The notes under the pieces: model-generated
Seen by the model: only the letters and a program-made list of their open reading frames with translations
The model's database searches: none
What the model was told of the DNA's origin: nothing
Origin: UBA6059 sp040222235
GTDB lineage: Bacteria > Bacteroidota > Bacteroidia > Cytophagales > Cyclobacteriaceae
Length of the DNA stretch: 64,000 bases
Direction of reading: 5' to 3'
Assembly: GCA_040222235.1 (NCBI GenBank)
Contig: JAVKDO010000019.1
Coordinates: 86,384 to 150,383 of the forward strand
Position numbers and translations under genes: made by a program
Shown: positions 17,028 to 25,045 of the stretch, piece after piece
Numbering within the stretch: the first letter of the stretch is position 1
Layout of the letters: each line of letters opens with the position of its first letter

Positions 17028-19550
17028 CTATTGCTCAGTGGCAATCACACTACAATACTTGAACCAATCACCCCAGTCACTTCCGATAGGTGATCCATCA
17101 GGTGGACCAAGTGGCTGATTTTGTGGCATCTCCATCTCACCATTGAGATAGCTATCGATTTGCGCTAGCATAAAGTTGTAGTGCGCCTTGTTCTGCTCGC
17201 TACCTGATCTGGCTTTTCGACCTGCGATAGACTGCACTTCGATTATCTTGGCATGCGTGATTGCTCGCACTTGCTCATGGGCTCTGGTGTCATTGGCCAG
17301 CTTGATCATATGCAGTAGCACCTGCCCGTTGACTATGTACTGTAACTGTCTTAGATAGCCAGACTTACTAGATGCATTGAAGCTAGCCGCAATCACTTTG
17401 TCTATTACTGCTGAAAGCCCAGGCTGCTTAGCATCACGCGCGTTGTATTCAACCAATCGACCAGCACGCTCGGGATGGAAGATAAAGAAGGCTGGAAGAC
17501 TGGCCGCTGTTTCCGCTGCTGCCAAAGGATCGAAGGTCAATCCAGTGCGACTTTTGAATGTCTCACGAGTACGTGGATACCCAAAAGGCCTTGGGGGTAG
17601 TTTCTGAAGTAATGATTCCGGTAAGGCCAACTCATCTGGGCTCATCGTACGAATCAAGGCATCAAGTGCCATCATTTGATCAGCTGCTGGCACCATTTCG
17701 GTCACCATCTGACCATCTCCACGGAGTGCGTAAGTGTAGTTGAGTCCACCCACTACTTTGGCAGCTGCCTCGACTTGAAAGCGATGGAAGAGGTACATGG
17801 GCACCAATGCTTCTTCGATGGTAGCCATTGGCATGCCTTTACGGATAGCCTTTTCAGAGAAGTTGCCAACGATTTGCTTTCGGATGTCCATCATACGGTT
17901 AAGCTCGTCAGCAGCACTTTCACCATTGTCCCATAGATGGGAATGCGGGTGGGCACTTCCGGTAGGCCGGCTATCCTGATCGGTGATATGCATAATGTCC
18001 TGATCAAAGGCTTCATTAAGTATCTTCTCTAATTCCTTATCTTCATTGACACCATCGGCAAAATCACTGTAGCCATACTTAATAGCGATCTTGTCCCACT
18101 CTCCGATGTTGACATCATACGCTTCGGAAAGGTCTATTTTGCCATTGGCGCCCATCTTAACGAGCGGATGTGGATAATCCATGACGGATGCCCGTGCAGA
18201 GCGATTGGAGGCATAACTATGGACTAAGCCTATAGTATGACCAACCTCATGTGCAGACAACTGGCGTAATCTTGCAACGGCCATTTGCTTCATTTCTTCA
18301 GGGGCTTCAGTGCCGTTTTCATATGGAGAAAGCAAGCCTTCCGCGATCAAAAAATCCTGACGTACCCGCAATGAGCCTAGACTTACATGTCCTTTGATAA
18401 TTTCACCTGTGCGAGGATCCGCTACAGATGCGCCGTAGGACCAGCCTCGAGTGGAGCGGTGCACCCATTGGATCACATTGTATCTGATATCTAGTGGATC
18501 TGCATCCTCTGGCATGACTCTTACCTGGAATGCATTGCGGTAGCCAGCTGCCTCAAAAGCCTGGTCCCACCACTTGGCACCATCTAGCAATGCCGACTTC
18601 ACGGGCTCGGGGGCACCTCTGTCAAGGTAATAGATAATCGGCTCCACAGGCTCACTGATTGCGGCATTTGGATCTTTCTTTTCCAAACGATGACGGTTAA
18701 TAAACTTCTTGACCAATGGCTGATCAATTGGGGTAGCATAGTCATAATAGGAGGTAGCGTAGAATCCTGAGCGCGGATCAAACTTTCGTTTCGTGTATTT
18801 ATCATCCGGCAACTGTATAAAGCTATGGTGCATCCGTACGGTCACAGCATCCGGTGATGGAGTTACTGATCTGATCCACGCCCCTGCTGGGTTGCCAGTA
18901 AAGGTCACAGTTGCTTCAAACTCAGAGTTCTCAGGAAAATTTTTGGTCATTGGCAAGTACATTGCGGATCGTGATTTATCCAGTTTATAGCTGCCCTGTT
19001 TTCGCCCACTAAGACGATTCGACACACCATGAGCATCTCTCATAAAGAAATCAGTAGCATCTACGAGTACACTCCATTCGTCATGAGAATCGATAGTGAA
19101 TCCCCAAAGCACGCTTTGTGCAAATGCCTGCTCCACCGAGGCGGCCTCAGCTGGATTGTCACTAATGGCGCGGAAGCTATAGTTAGGCTGAACCATAAGC
19201 ACTTTGGGGCCGGATCTCACAAACTTCACAATTCGCTTATTGCCAAGCTGTCCTCTATCGAGACCAATATCATTAGAACCAACTCCTGCAGCCAATGCAT
19301 TAACATATAGGAACTCCTGATCGAATTTGTCAATCTGTAAGAACACTTTGCCGGACTTACTATCCCAATAAAAATCAAAATAGCCAGTGTATTTGTCCAT
19401 ACCCTGGATCTTGTCGGTAATGGAAGTGTTACTTGCAGGTGCTTCTGACTGACCTGGCTTCATGGTAGTGATGCCAGTGGTCGGGGCATTTTGAGAAGTC
19501 TTACACGCAAAGAGTAAGGATAAGCTGAGTAGAAGTGAAAGTTTATTCAT
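17028..19550 (-). CDS. Zinc-dependent metalloprotease (met-zincin with DUF5117/DUF5118-type regions)
   Basis: An 840-residue predicted lipoprotein; the signal peptide ends LLFACKTSQ, with the lipobox Cys at about residue 16. The central catalytic motif is HEVGHTIGLVHSY near residue 432, the extended HExxHxxGxxH zinc site, followed by a Met in SVMDYPHP, which can serve as the Met-turn. The N-terminal region (about 50-300) corresponds to the paired domains found in this Bacteroidota family. It probably cleaves peptides or proteins at the cell surface or in the periplasm. It is a single gene, divergent from the 2H phosphoesterase gene. Confidence 0.88.
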   Translation of the reverse strand: MNKLSLLLSLSLLFACKTSQNAPTTGITTMKPGQSEAPASNTSITDKIQGMDKYTGYFDFYWDSKSGKVFLQIDKFDQEFLYVNALAAGVGSNDIGLDRGQLGNKRIVKFVRSGPKVLMVQPNYSFRAISDNPAEAASVEQAFAQSVLWGFTIDSHDEWSVLVDATDFFMRDAHGVSNRLSGRKQGSYKLDKSRSAMYLPMTKNFPENSEFEATVTFTGNPAGAWIRSVTPSPDAVTVRMHHSFIQLPDDKYTKRKFDPRSGFYATSYYDYATPIDQPLVKKFINRHRLEKKDPNAAISEPVEPIIYYLDRGAPEPVKSALLDGAKWWDQAFEAAGYRNAFQVRVMPEDADPLDIRYNVIQWVHRSTRGWSYGASVADPRTGEIIKGHVSLGSLRVRQDFLIAEGLLSPYENGTEAPEEMKQMAVARLRQLSAHEVGHTIGLVHSYASNRSARASVMDYPHPLVKMGANGKIDLSEAYDVNIGEWDKIAIKYGYSDFADGVNEDKELEKILNEAFDQDIMHITDQDSRPTGSAHPHSHLWDNGESAADELNRMMDIRKQIVGNFSEKAIRKGMPMATIEEALVPMYLFHRFQVEAAAKVVGGLNYTYALRGDGQMVTEMVPAADQMMALDALIRTMSPDELALPESLLQKLPPRPFGYPRTRETFKSRTGLTFDPLAAAETAASLPAFFIFHPERAGRLVEYNARDAKQPGLSAVIDKVIAASFNASSKSGYLRQLQYIVNGQVLLHMIKLANDTRAHEQVRAITHAKIIEVQSIAGRKARSGSEQNKAHYNFMLAQIDSYLNGEMEMPQNQPLGPPDGSPIGSDWGDWFKYCSVIATEQ

Positions 19551-19603
19551 GCCAATTTGAATTATGATCGAATGACTAATTTAACCCAAGAGTGTCAGGA
19601 ATC

Positions 19604-20218
19604 ATGCAAAAACGTATCAAAGGTCAAATAGCAGGGGCTGATGGCAATAAAGAAGAGGGCCTCTTCTTTATTGCGATAGTTCCTCCAAAGCCGACCCAGA
19701 GTCAGGTAACCCAATTGAAGGCGGAAGTCCGCGAGAAGTATGGTTCGAAACATGCGCTCAATTCCCCACCGCACATCACGCTTCACATGCCCTTTAAATG
19801 GAAACTAAGTAAACTTGATTTGCTCGAGGAGACGCTCAGGAGGATGTCCACTAACAGACATGGGTTTGATGTTCAACTACAGGGATTCAACGCATTCCCG
19901 CCTAGGGTTATCTATATCGATGTTACGCCAAATAAGGAGCTGAGGTCACTTCAAAAGCAGGTCGCTACCATGGCCAGGCGACAACTTGGTTTAGATAACG
20001 CGGACTACAAAAACCGGGGGTTCCAACCCCACATGACGATCGCCTTTAGAGATTTGAAGAAGGCTAGGTTCGAAGAAGCTTGGAGAGATTTTGAAAAAAG
20101 GACCTTCGATGCAACCTTTCGGGTGACGAGTCTCACTTTATTCAAAAATGAGGATCAGCGATGGAATGTATATCAAGAATTTCCGTTGGAAGAAACCCCT
20201 GAATTAAAGAACTTATAA
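19604..20218 (+). CDS. 2'-5' RNA ligase/cyclic phosphodiesterase superfamily (2H) protein
   Basis: A 204-residue protein with two HxTx motifs, HITLHMPFKW near residue 60 and PHMTIAFRD near 145, which form the active site of 2H phosphoesterases. Members open 2',3'-cyclic phosphates or join RNA ends in vitro; the physiological substrate is generally unknown. An in-frame GTG lies 12 bases upstream; the ATG at 19604 is preceded by AGGA and is preferred. It is probably a single-gene unit. Confidence 0.85.
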   Translation: MQKRIKGQIAGADGNKEEGLFFIAIVPPKPTQSQVTQLKAEVREKYGSKHALNSPPHITLHMPFKWKLSKLDLLEETLRRMSTNRHGFDVQLQGFNAFPPRVIYIDVTPNKELRSLQKQVATMARRQLGLDNADYKNRGFQPHMTIAFRDLKKARFEEAWRDFEKRTFDATFRVTSLTLFKNEDQRWNVYQEFPLEETPELKNL

Positions 20219-20276
20219 CACCAGGGATAAATGGCCTGGGATTTGTATGGATTACTTAAAACAAAATAACACACCT

Positions 20277-20723
20277 ATGAAAACGAGATTATTAATTAGC
20301 ATGCTGCTGATGGCTATTGTATCTGTTGCCAGTGCTCAAGAGTACAAAGTGATTACCACGGTAGAATCAATTATTCCCGCAGGTATTGGTAGATCAAGAA
20401 TGATAAGTCCCATTCAGGAGGTCGATACAGATCAATTCACCACTGAGCGAACCAACGGAAAGAAGGGTGGAGCCCAGGGAGATGTAAGACGAAAGGATCT
20501 CAAAATCGACAATTTCGAAGAGACTAAAATGCTCAACTTCTTCAGCGTCACTGGTATCAACTTTCAGAATATCGCTTCCAACGATGCTATGATTAGCGGC
20601 AAACTTACCGCAATGGCAGAAGAAGGTTGGGAATTAGCTTTTGTCACCAGTGGTGTAGAGAGTGATTCTGGTGTGGATGACGGTCAGGGCATCTATGTTA
20701 CTAGATATGTATTCAAGCGATAG
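20277..20723 (+). CDS. Small exported protein of unknown function
   Basis: A 148-residue protein with a clear signal peptide (MKTRLLISMLLMAIVSVASA, cleavage before QEYKV). The mature part begins EYKVITTVESIIPAGIGRS and ends with a segment similar to small DUF4177-like domains (AEEGWELAFVTSG and YVTRYVFKR), in which a Trp-Glu-Leu turn precedes a final beta strand. I do not assign a function. The ATG at 20277 is chosen over one 30 bases upstream because it begins the signal peptide. Confidence 0.75.
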   Translation: MKTRLLISMLLMAIVSVASAQEYKVITTVESIIPAGIGRSRMISPIQEVDTDQFTTERTNGKKGGAQGDVRRKDLKIDNFEETKMLNFFSVTGINFQNIASNDAMISGKLTAMAEEGWELAFVTSGVESDSGVDDGQGIYVTRYVFKR

Positions 20724-20769
20724 TCGCTTAAAAACGTACAGGAGGCTTCTCAAAAATGCTGAGGTTGTT

Positions 20770-20835
20770 AGGTTGAGCATGTCGAAACCCTATTTTAGGC
20801 TTGATAAAAGCATTTCGACGGAGCTCAATGTGACA
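20770..20835. repeat. Dispersed inverted repeat (TTGAGC..GTCGAAA type), copy 1
   Basis: GGTTGAGCATGTCGAAA is followed 25 bases later by the near-complement TTTCGACGGAGCTCAATGTG. A second copy of the same layout occurs at 59305-59364. Such Cys-less palindromes near gene ends are common in Bacteroidota and may act as terminators or be remnants of small mobile repeats. This one lies between the convergent genes ending at 20723 and 20884. Confidence 0.6.
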
Positions 20836-20883
20836 TCCACATTAGCAAATGAGTTTTTGATAAAGCCCGTTTTTGAGATGCAC

Positions 20884-21375
20884 TCAATATGTAATCTCAC
20901 CCCACTCATTGAATTGGTAGAGTTTCAAGCTTTTGGTGCTGCCAAAAGCCTTCATGTGTACCAGATTCATCTGGTCATCAAATGAATCGAGCAGTAGTTG
21001 ATTTTCAACCTCTATGCTCTGCAGTTTCTTGACTTTGGCAATTTCGATGTAGCACCACATTACATCTCCATCTATCTCCTCACCCAAATAGTTCATTTCT
21101 GCAGTCTTGCCATTGACTGAGATCTTCACTTTTTCGCGGAAATAGCGCTCTAGTTCGATGTGAACTTTTTCACGAGAAGCCTCATCCATGATATCCAGAC
21201 GAGCCTCGTCAGAATAAGCCCTTAACGTTTCTTCCAGGTCATCTAAAAAAATCCTACAGCTGATCTCAATAGCTTTGCTGTCTTCATCGTACTCCATATC
21301 CAGTACGCTGATATGAAAAGGATGAAGCAGAGAGCCTATCATCACATGCAAATACACCAACAGATAAGACAGCAT
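20884..21375 (-). CDS. DUF6702-like protein
   Basis: A 163-residue protein with a hydrophobic N-terminus (LSYLLVYLHVMIGSLL) that may be a short signal or anchor. The motif HPFHISVLDMEYD followed by IEISCRIFLDDLEETLR is typical of the DUF6702 family of Bacteroidota. The function of this family is unknown. It is divergent from a HupE/UreJ gene, and DUF6702-like and HupE-like genes can occur near one another in this phylum; whether they work together cannot be judged here. Confidence 0.75.
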   Translation of the reverse strand: MLSYLLVYLHVMIGSLLHPFHISVLDMEYDEDSKAIEISCRIFLDDLEETLRAYSDEARLDIMDEASREKVHIELERYFREKVKISVNGKTAEMNYLGEEIDGDVMWCYIEIAKVKKLQSIEVENQLLLDSFDDQMNLVHMKAFGSTKSLKLYQFNEWGEITY

Positions 21376-21438
21376 AGAAGATTAAGTTTGTCTGCTTACT
21401 TTTAGCAGCAAATCTATACGAATTACATTATACGATAG

Positions 21439-22023
21439 ATGTCGGAATTTGAACTGTTTTTTGGGCTAGGGTTGGATCACATCTTGGATATTGATGGGTA
21501 CGATCATATTTTGTTTGTGGTAGCATTATGTGCGATCTATGAGGCACGTGAATGGAAAAAAATCCTTATTCTGGTAACAGCCTTCACGATCGGCCATTCT
21601 ATCACCTTGGCCATGGCTACTCTAAAACTAGTCACCCTGGATGCTGAGTTGATTGAATTTTTGATTCCAGTCACCATTTTCGTAACAGCCTTGGTCAATA
21701 TCTTCAACCGTGACCATGAGCTTACCCCTAAGCAGGTCAAGCAGAACTACGGACTTGCGTTGGGCTTTGGATTAATCCATGGAATGGGCTTTTCCAACTA
21801 TCTCAGGAGCCTGCTGGGCAAGGATGAAACTATCGTAAACCAGCTATTTGCCTTTAATGTAGGACTGGAAGTAGGTCAGATAATAATAGTTGTGGCCTTC
21901 CTCATCCTTGGCGTTACTTTGCGCACCTTTTTCTTTCTTGACAGAAGGGATTGGGTAACTATAGTATCATCAGCCGTGATGGGCGTCTCTATCACATTGA
22001 TGATCGAAACTAAGTTTTGGTAA
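21439..22023 (+). CDS. HupE/UreJ family membrane protein
   Basis: A 194-residue protein with about six membrane segments. His/Asp residues lie in membrane-embedded motifs: LDHILDIDGYDHILFVVALC near residue 12, TAFTIGHSITLAM near 50, and GLIHGMGFSNYLRSL near 112. HupE/UreJ proteins are implicated in nickel or other metal transport for hydrogenases and urease, but neither enzyme is encoded here, so the substrate is open. Confidence 0.82.
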   Translation: MSEFELFFGLGLDHILDIDGYDHILFVVALCAIYEAREWKKILILVTAFTIGHSITLAMATLKLVTLDAELIEFLIPVTIFVTALVNIFNRDHELTPKQVKQNYGLALGFGLIHGMGFSNYLRSLLGKDETIVNQLFAFNVGLEVGQIIIVVAFLILGVTLRTFFFLDRRDWVTIVSSAVMGVSITLMIETKFW

Positions 22024-22043
22024 TAAATTAAGAGACAATAACT

Positions 22044-24263
22044 ATGAAAAAAGGATTAATCATCATTTTCTGCCTCATCGGTGGATATGCCTTTGGACAG
22101 GGCAAATGGGATCAGAAGTTCGAACAACTTGGGCCTATACTACCCTCTCCTAATAGCTACAGGACCGCATCTGGTGCTCCTGGTACAGACTACTGGCAAA
22201 ACCAAGCTGACTATGAAATAGCGGTAGAGCTCAATGATGCCAACCAAAGCATCACCGGTTCAGAGACAATCACCTATTACAATAACTCTCCTGATCAGCT
22301 AAGCTACCTATGGGTACAGCTAGATCAGAACATGCGCGCTCCTGATAGTGACACGCCGCTGATCCGACCTACCGGAATGGCAGACAGCATTGCAGGTAAG
22401 ACACTACAGTCTATCGCCAACAGCGGTGACTATGAGGGTGGTTTTAAAGTGAGCAAAGTAGCTAATACCGATGGAAGTCCACTTGACTACACTATCGTAA
22501 AAACGATGATGCGAATTGACTTGCCTACGCCGATGAGCAATGGTGATCAGTTTACTTTCCAAATTGACTGGTCTTACACTGTTAATGACCGAATGTTAGA
22601 CGGTGGTCGCTCGGGCTATGAGTACTTCCCTAAGGATGGCAACTACAACTATACGATCGCGCAGTTCTACCCGAGAATGGCCGTTTATGATGACAAAGAA
22701 GGCTGGCAAAACAAGCAATTCCTCGGTAGAGGTGAGTTTACAGTGCCCTTTGGCGATTTCAACATGAAGATCACCGTACCTGCCGACTTCATCGTAGGTG
22801 CTACGGGCGAGCTGCAAAATGCTTCCGCAGTATTGACCTCCAAAGAGCTTGAGCGGTTCAACAAGTCAAAGAACACCTTTGATGAGCCGGTGATCATCGT
22901 GACGCAGAAAGAAGCGGAAGCGAAAGAAAAGAAGCCGGTGCGCAACGAGAAAAAGACTTGGGAATTCAAATCTGAGATGGTGAGAGATGTAGCGTTTGCA
23001 GCCTCACGTATGTATATCTGGGATGCCATGGCTGTTGACCTTGGCGATAAGAAGCCCTTGGCCATGTCTTACTACTCTAAAGAGGGCAACCCTCTTTGGG
23101 AGCAGGAGTCCACTCGTGCTGTAGCCAATACATTAATCACTTATTCTAAGCATACGGTTGACTACCCTTATCCGGTAGCAATCTCTGTACACGCTGCTTC
23201 TATTGGTATGGAGTACCCAATGATCTGCTTCAATTTTGGCCGACCTGACGAGGATGGCACGTTCAGTGAAACGACAAAGTGGAGAATGATCGGCGTGATT
23301 GTACATGAAGTCGGTCACAACTTCTTCCCGATGATCATCAACTCTGACGAGCGTCAGTGGACATGGATGGATGAAGGTTTGAACACCTTTACTCAATCAC
23401 TCACCCAAAGAGAGCATTACCCTGATATGCCAGCAAGACGTGGTACAGCAGAAAGTATTGTCAATTATATGAAGGGAGACAAAGAAGGTATTCGCCCCAT
23501 CATGACCAACTCTGAGCAGATTCTCCAGTTTGGTAACAACGCATACGCGAAACCTGCCGCAGCACTGAGCATCCTTCGTGAAACAATCATGGGTCCTGAG
23601 CTGTTCGATTATGCTTTTAAGACCTATGCAGAGCGTTGGGCATTTAAGCACCCAAGTCCTGCGGACTTTTTCCGCACGATGGAAGATGCTTCCGCCGTGG
23701 ACCTTGACTGGTTCTGGAGAGGATGGTTCTACTCTACCGACAATGTGGACGTATCCGTAGACAATGTGAAGTGGTACCGCATGAAGACCGACAATCAGAA
23801 GTTTGAGAATCGTGCAACGGCAAACAATAGTAAAATCAGCGGTGGCGGTGAAGAGGCTAAAGCCACCAATTTCGAGGAGGCTGCTGAGTCTTTCACTTTC
23901 ACAAGTACCAGTGATAGAGCCTATCGGGAATTCAAAAACAAAGTGGACGATGACGCCATCAAGAAAGCTAATGCTGATAAAAACTTCTACGAAGTTACTT
24001 TCAAGAACGTAGGAGGTCTTGTGACGCCTTTGATCATTGAGTGGACTTTCGATGATGGCAGTAAGGAGAAAGAGTATCTACCAGCTGAAATCTGGAGACT
24101 TAATGAGGAAGAGGTCACTAAAGTGTTTGCCAAAGACAAGAAAGTAGTCAACATCGTGCTGGATCCTGATAAGGAAACAGCTGACACTGAGCTTTCTGAT
24201 AATGTATTTCCAAGAGCTGATATGACATCACGTTTCGATAAGTTCAAGGGTCAGAAACAATAG
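22044..24263 (+). CDS. M1-family zinc metallopeptidase, copy A
   Basis: A 739-residue exported peptidase with a signal peptide (ending GYAFGQ). The gluzincin site is HEVGHNFFPMII near residue 420 and the third zinc ligand is the Glu of WMDEGLNTFTQ, 19 residues on. The exopeptidase GAMEN-equivalent is SIGMEYPMICF near 387. The N-terminal beta domain and a C-terminal region of about 200 residues complete the layout. It is probably a periplasmic or surface aminopeptidase-like enzyme. A paralogue of identical length lies 783 bases downstream at 25046-27265. It is followed by a strong terminator. Confidence 0.92.
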   Translation: MKKGLIIIFCLIGGYAFGQGKWDQKFEQLGPILPSPNSYRTASGAPGTDYWQNQADYEIAVELNDANQSITGSETITYYNNSPDQLSYLWVQLDQNMRAPDSDTPLIRPTGMADSIAGKTLQSIANSGDYEGGFKVSKVANTDGSPLDYTIVKTMMRIDLPTPMSNGDQFTFQIDWSYTVNDRMLDGGRSGYEYFPKDGNYNYTIAQFYPRMAVYDDKEGWQNKQFLGRGEFTVPFGDFNMKITVPADFIVGATGELQNASAVLTSKELERFNKSKNTFDEPVIIVTQKEAEAKEKKPVRNEKKTWEFKSEMVRDVAFAASRMYIWDAMAVDLGDKKPLAMSYYSKEGNPLWEQESTRAVANTLITYSKHTVDYPYPVAISVHAASIGMEYPMICFNFGRPDEDGTFSETTKWRMIGVIVHEVGHNFFPMIINSDERQWTWMDEGLNTFTQSLTQREHYPDMPARRGTAESIVNYMKGDKEGIRPIMTNSEQILQFGNNAYAKPAAALSILRETIMGPELFDYAFKTYAERWAFKHPSPADFFRTMEDASAVDLDWFWRGWFYSTDNVDVSVDNVKWYRMKTDNQKFENRATANNSKISGGGEEAKATNFEEAAESFTFTSTSDRAYREFKNKVDDDAIKKANADKNFYEVTFKNVGGLVTPLIIEWTFDDGSKEKEYLPAEIWRLNEEEVTKVFAKDKKVVNIVLDPDKETADTELSDNVFPRADMTSRFDKFKGQKQ

Positions 24264-24282
24264 AATTACCTGTTTGCAATTT

Positions 24283-24313
24283 AAGGGTGTCGGTTTTACA
24301 GACACCCTTTTTT
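24283..24313 (+). terminator. Rho-independent terminator after M1 copy A
   Basis: AAGGGTGTC (24283-24291) pairs perfectly with GACACCCTT (24301-24309), followed by six T residues. It also covers the last bases before the convergent toxin gene, so it may work in both directions. Confidence 0.85.
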
Positions 24314-24611
24314 AATGCTCCTTTGGCTCAGATCTCACATGCCTAAGCCTGAGGATAATGATCTGCTGATCGTCAATTTTGTACGCAATTCGATAGTTGT
24401 GTTTTTCGAATGCCCTATAATTTCCATCGTTGGAGATCTTAAACCTATCAGGGGGATATTTTAAGGGATGCAACTTGAGACCGTCGACAATATCAAGGAT
24501 TTCACTCCGCACTTTTTGAGCATTTTGAAGCGAATCTTCTTTGATGTAATTAATCCACTCTTTGAATGATGTTTTCGCCTCAATATCCCAAACAATTATC
24601 AATCTAGCCAT
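24312..24611 (-). CDS. RelE/ParE-superfamily toxin
   Basis: A 99-residue protein with the compact RelE/ParE layout: an N-terminal strand (LIIVWDIEAKTSFKEWINYI), two helices, and C-terminal strands with YRAFEKHNYRIAYKIDD and ILRLRHVRSEP. The final Arg-His and Arg positions are those often conserved in ParE-type toxins. Family members inhibit gyrase or cleave mRNA; which applies is not clear. The antitoxin gene is directly upstream and overlaps by 13 bases. Confidence 0.88.
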   Translation of the reverse strand: MARLIIVWDIEAKTSFKEWINYIKEDSLQNAQKVRSEILDIVDGLKLHPLKYPPDRFKISNDGNYRAFEKHNYRIAYKIDDQQIIILRLRHVRSEPKEH

Positions 24612-24817
24612 TCTCTAGATTCACTTTTCAGCTCCTCCTGGCTTACATAAGAACCAGCAGCAACTCTTTGTTCGGCTGCATCCAATTGATGATTATACTC
24701 TTCCATTGTTATGCGCTTCTGACTCTTCATCACAGTGAGAAGGGCTGCTATGGTTGCATCATCGTCGATTCCAACTAGCCATTCAATCAATTCTAACTTT
24801 GCCTCTTTTGTGCTCAT
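24599..24817 (-). CDS. Antitoxin partner of the RelE/ParE toxin
   Basis: A 72-residue acidic protein. Its first half (MSTKEAKLELIEWLVGIDDD) is helical, as in small Bacteroidota antitoxins that begin in this way. The C-terminal half (YNHQLDAAEQRVAAG, EELKSESREWLD) is the expected toxin-binding arm. It comes first in the operon and overlaps the toxin gene by 13 bases. No HTH or ribbon-helix-helix fold is evident, so DNA binding is uncertain. Confidence 0.8.
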   Translation of the reverse strand: MSTKEAKLELIEWLVGIDDDATIAALLTVMKSQKRITMEEYNHQLDAAEQRVAAGSYVSQEELKSESREWLD

Positions 24818-24934
24818 ATCATTTGTGTAACGGTATATAAATATAATTATAAAGAGTCAGTCGACAATTTTTAGTGTGCATGACGCCAGCTATCCTAAGC
24901 GCAGCTTTCAAAGCCTCGTAGGTCTGAATGTCGA

Positions 24935-24962
24935 GTCGGTAAAAAACCGACACCCTTTTTTT
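24935..24962 (+). terminator. Terminator-like hairpin before M1 copy B
   Basis: GTCGGT (24935-24940) pairs with ACCGAC (24946-24951) and is followed by CACCC and a long T-run. Sequence and T-tail resemble the terminator after M1 copy A, as though it were a second copy left by the duplication of that gene region. No plus-strand gene ends just before it. Confidence 0.55.
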
Positions 24963-25045
24963 GTGCCCTCGACCGCTGATGTATTTGTGTGCAAGCACTT
25001 CCTAATTCCAATTATTTTTAGGAGATAAACAGTCGTAAACTATTC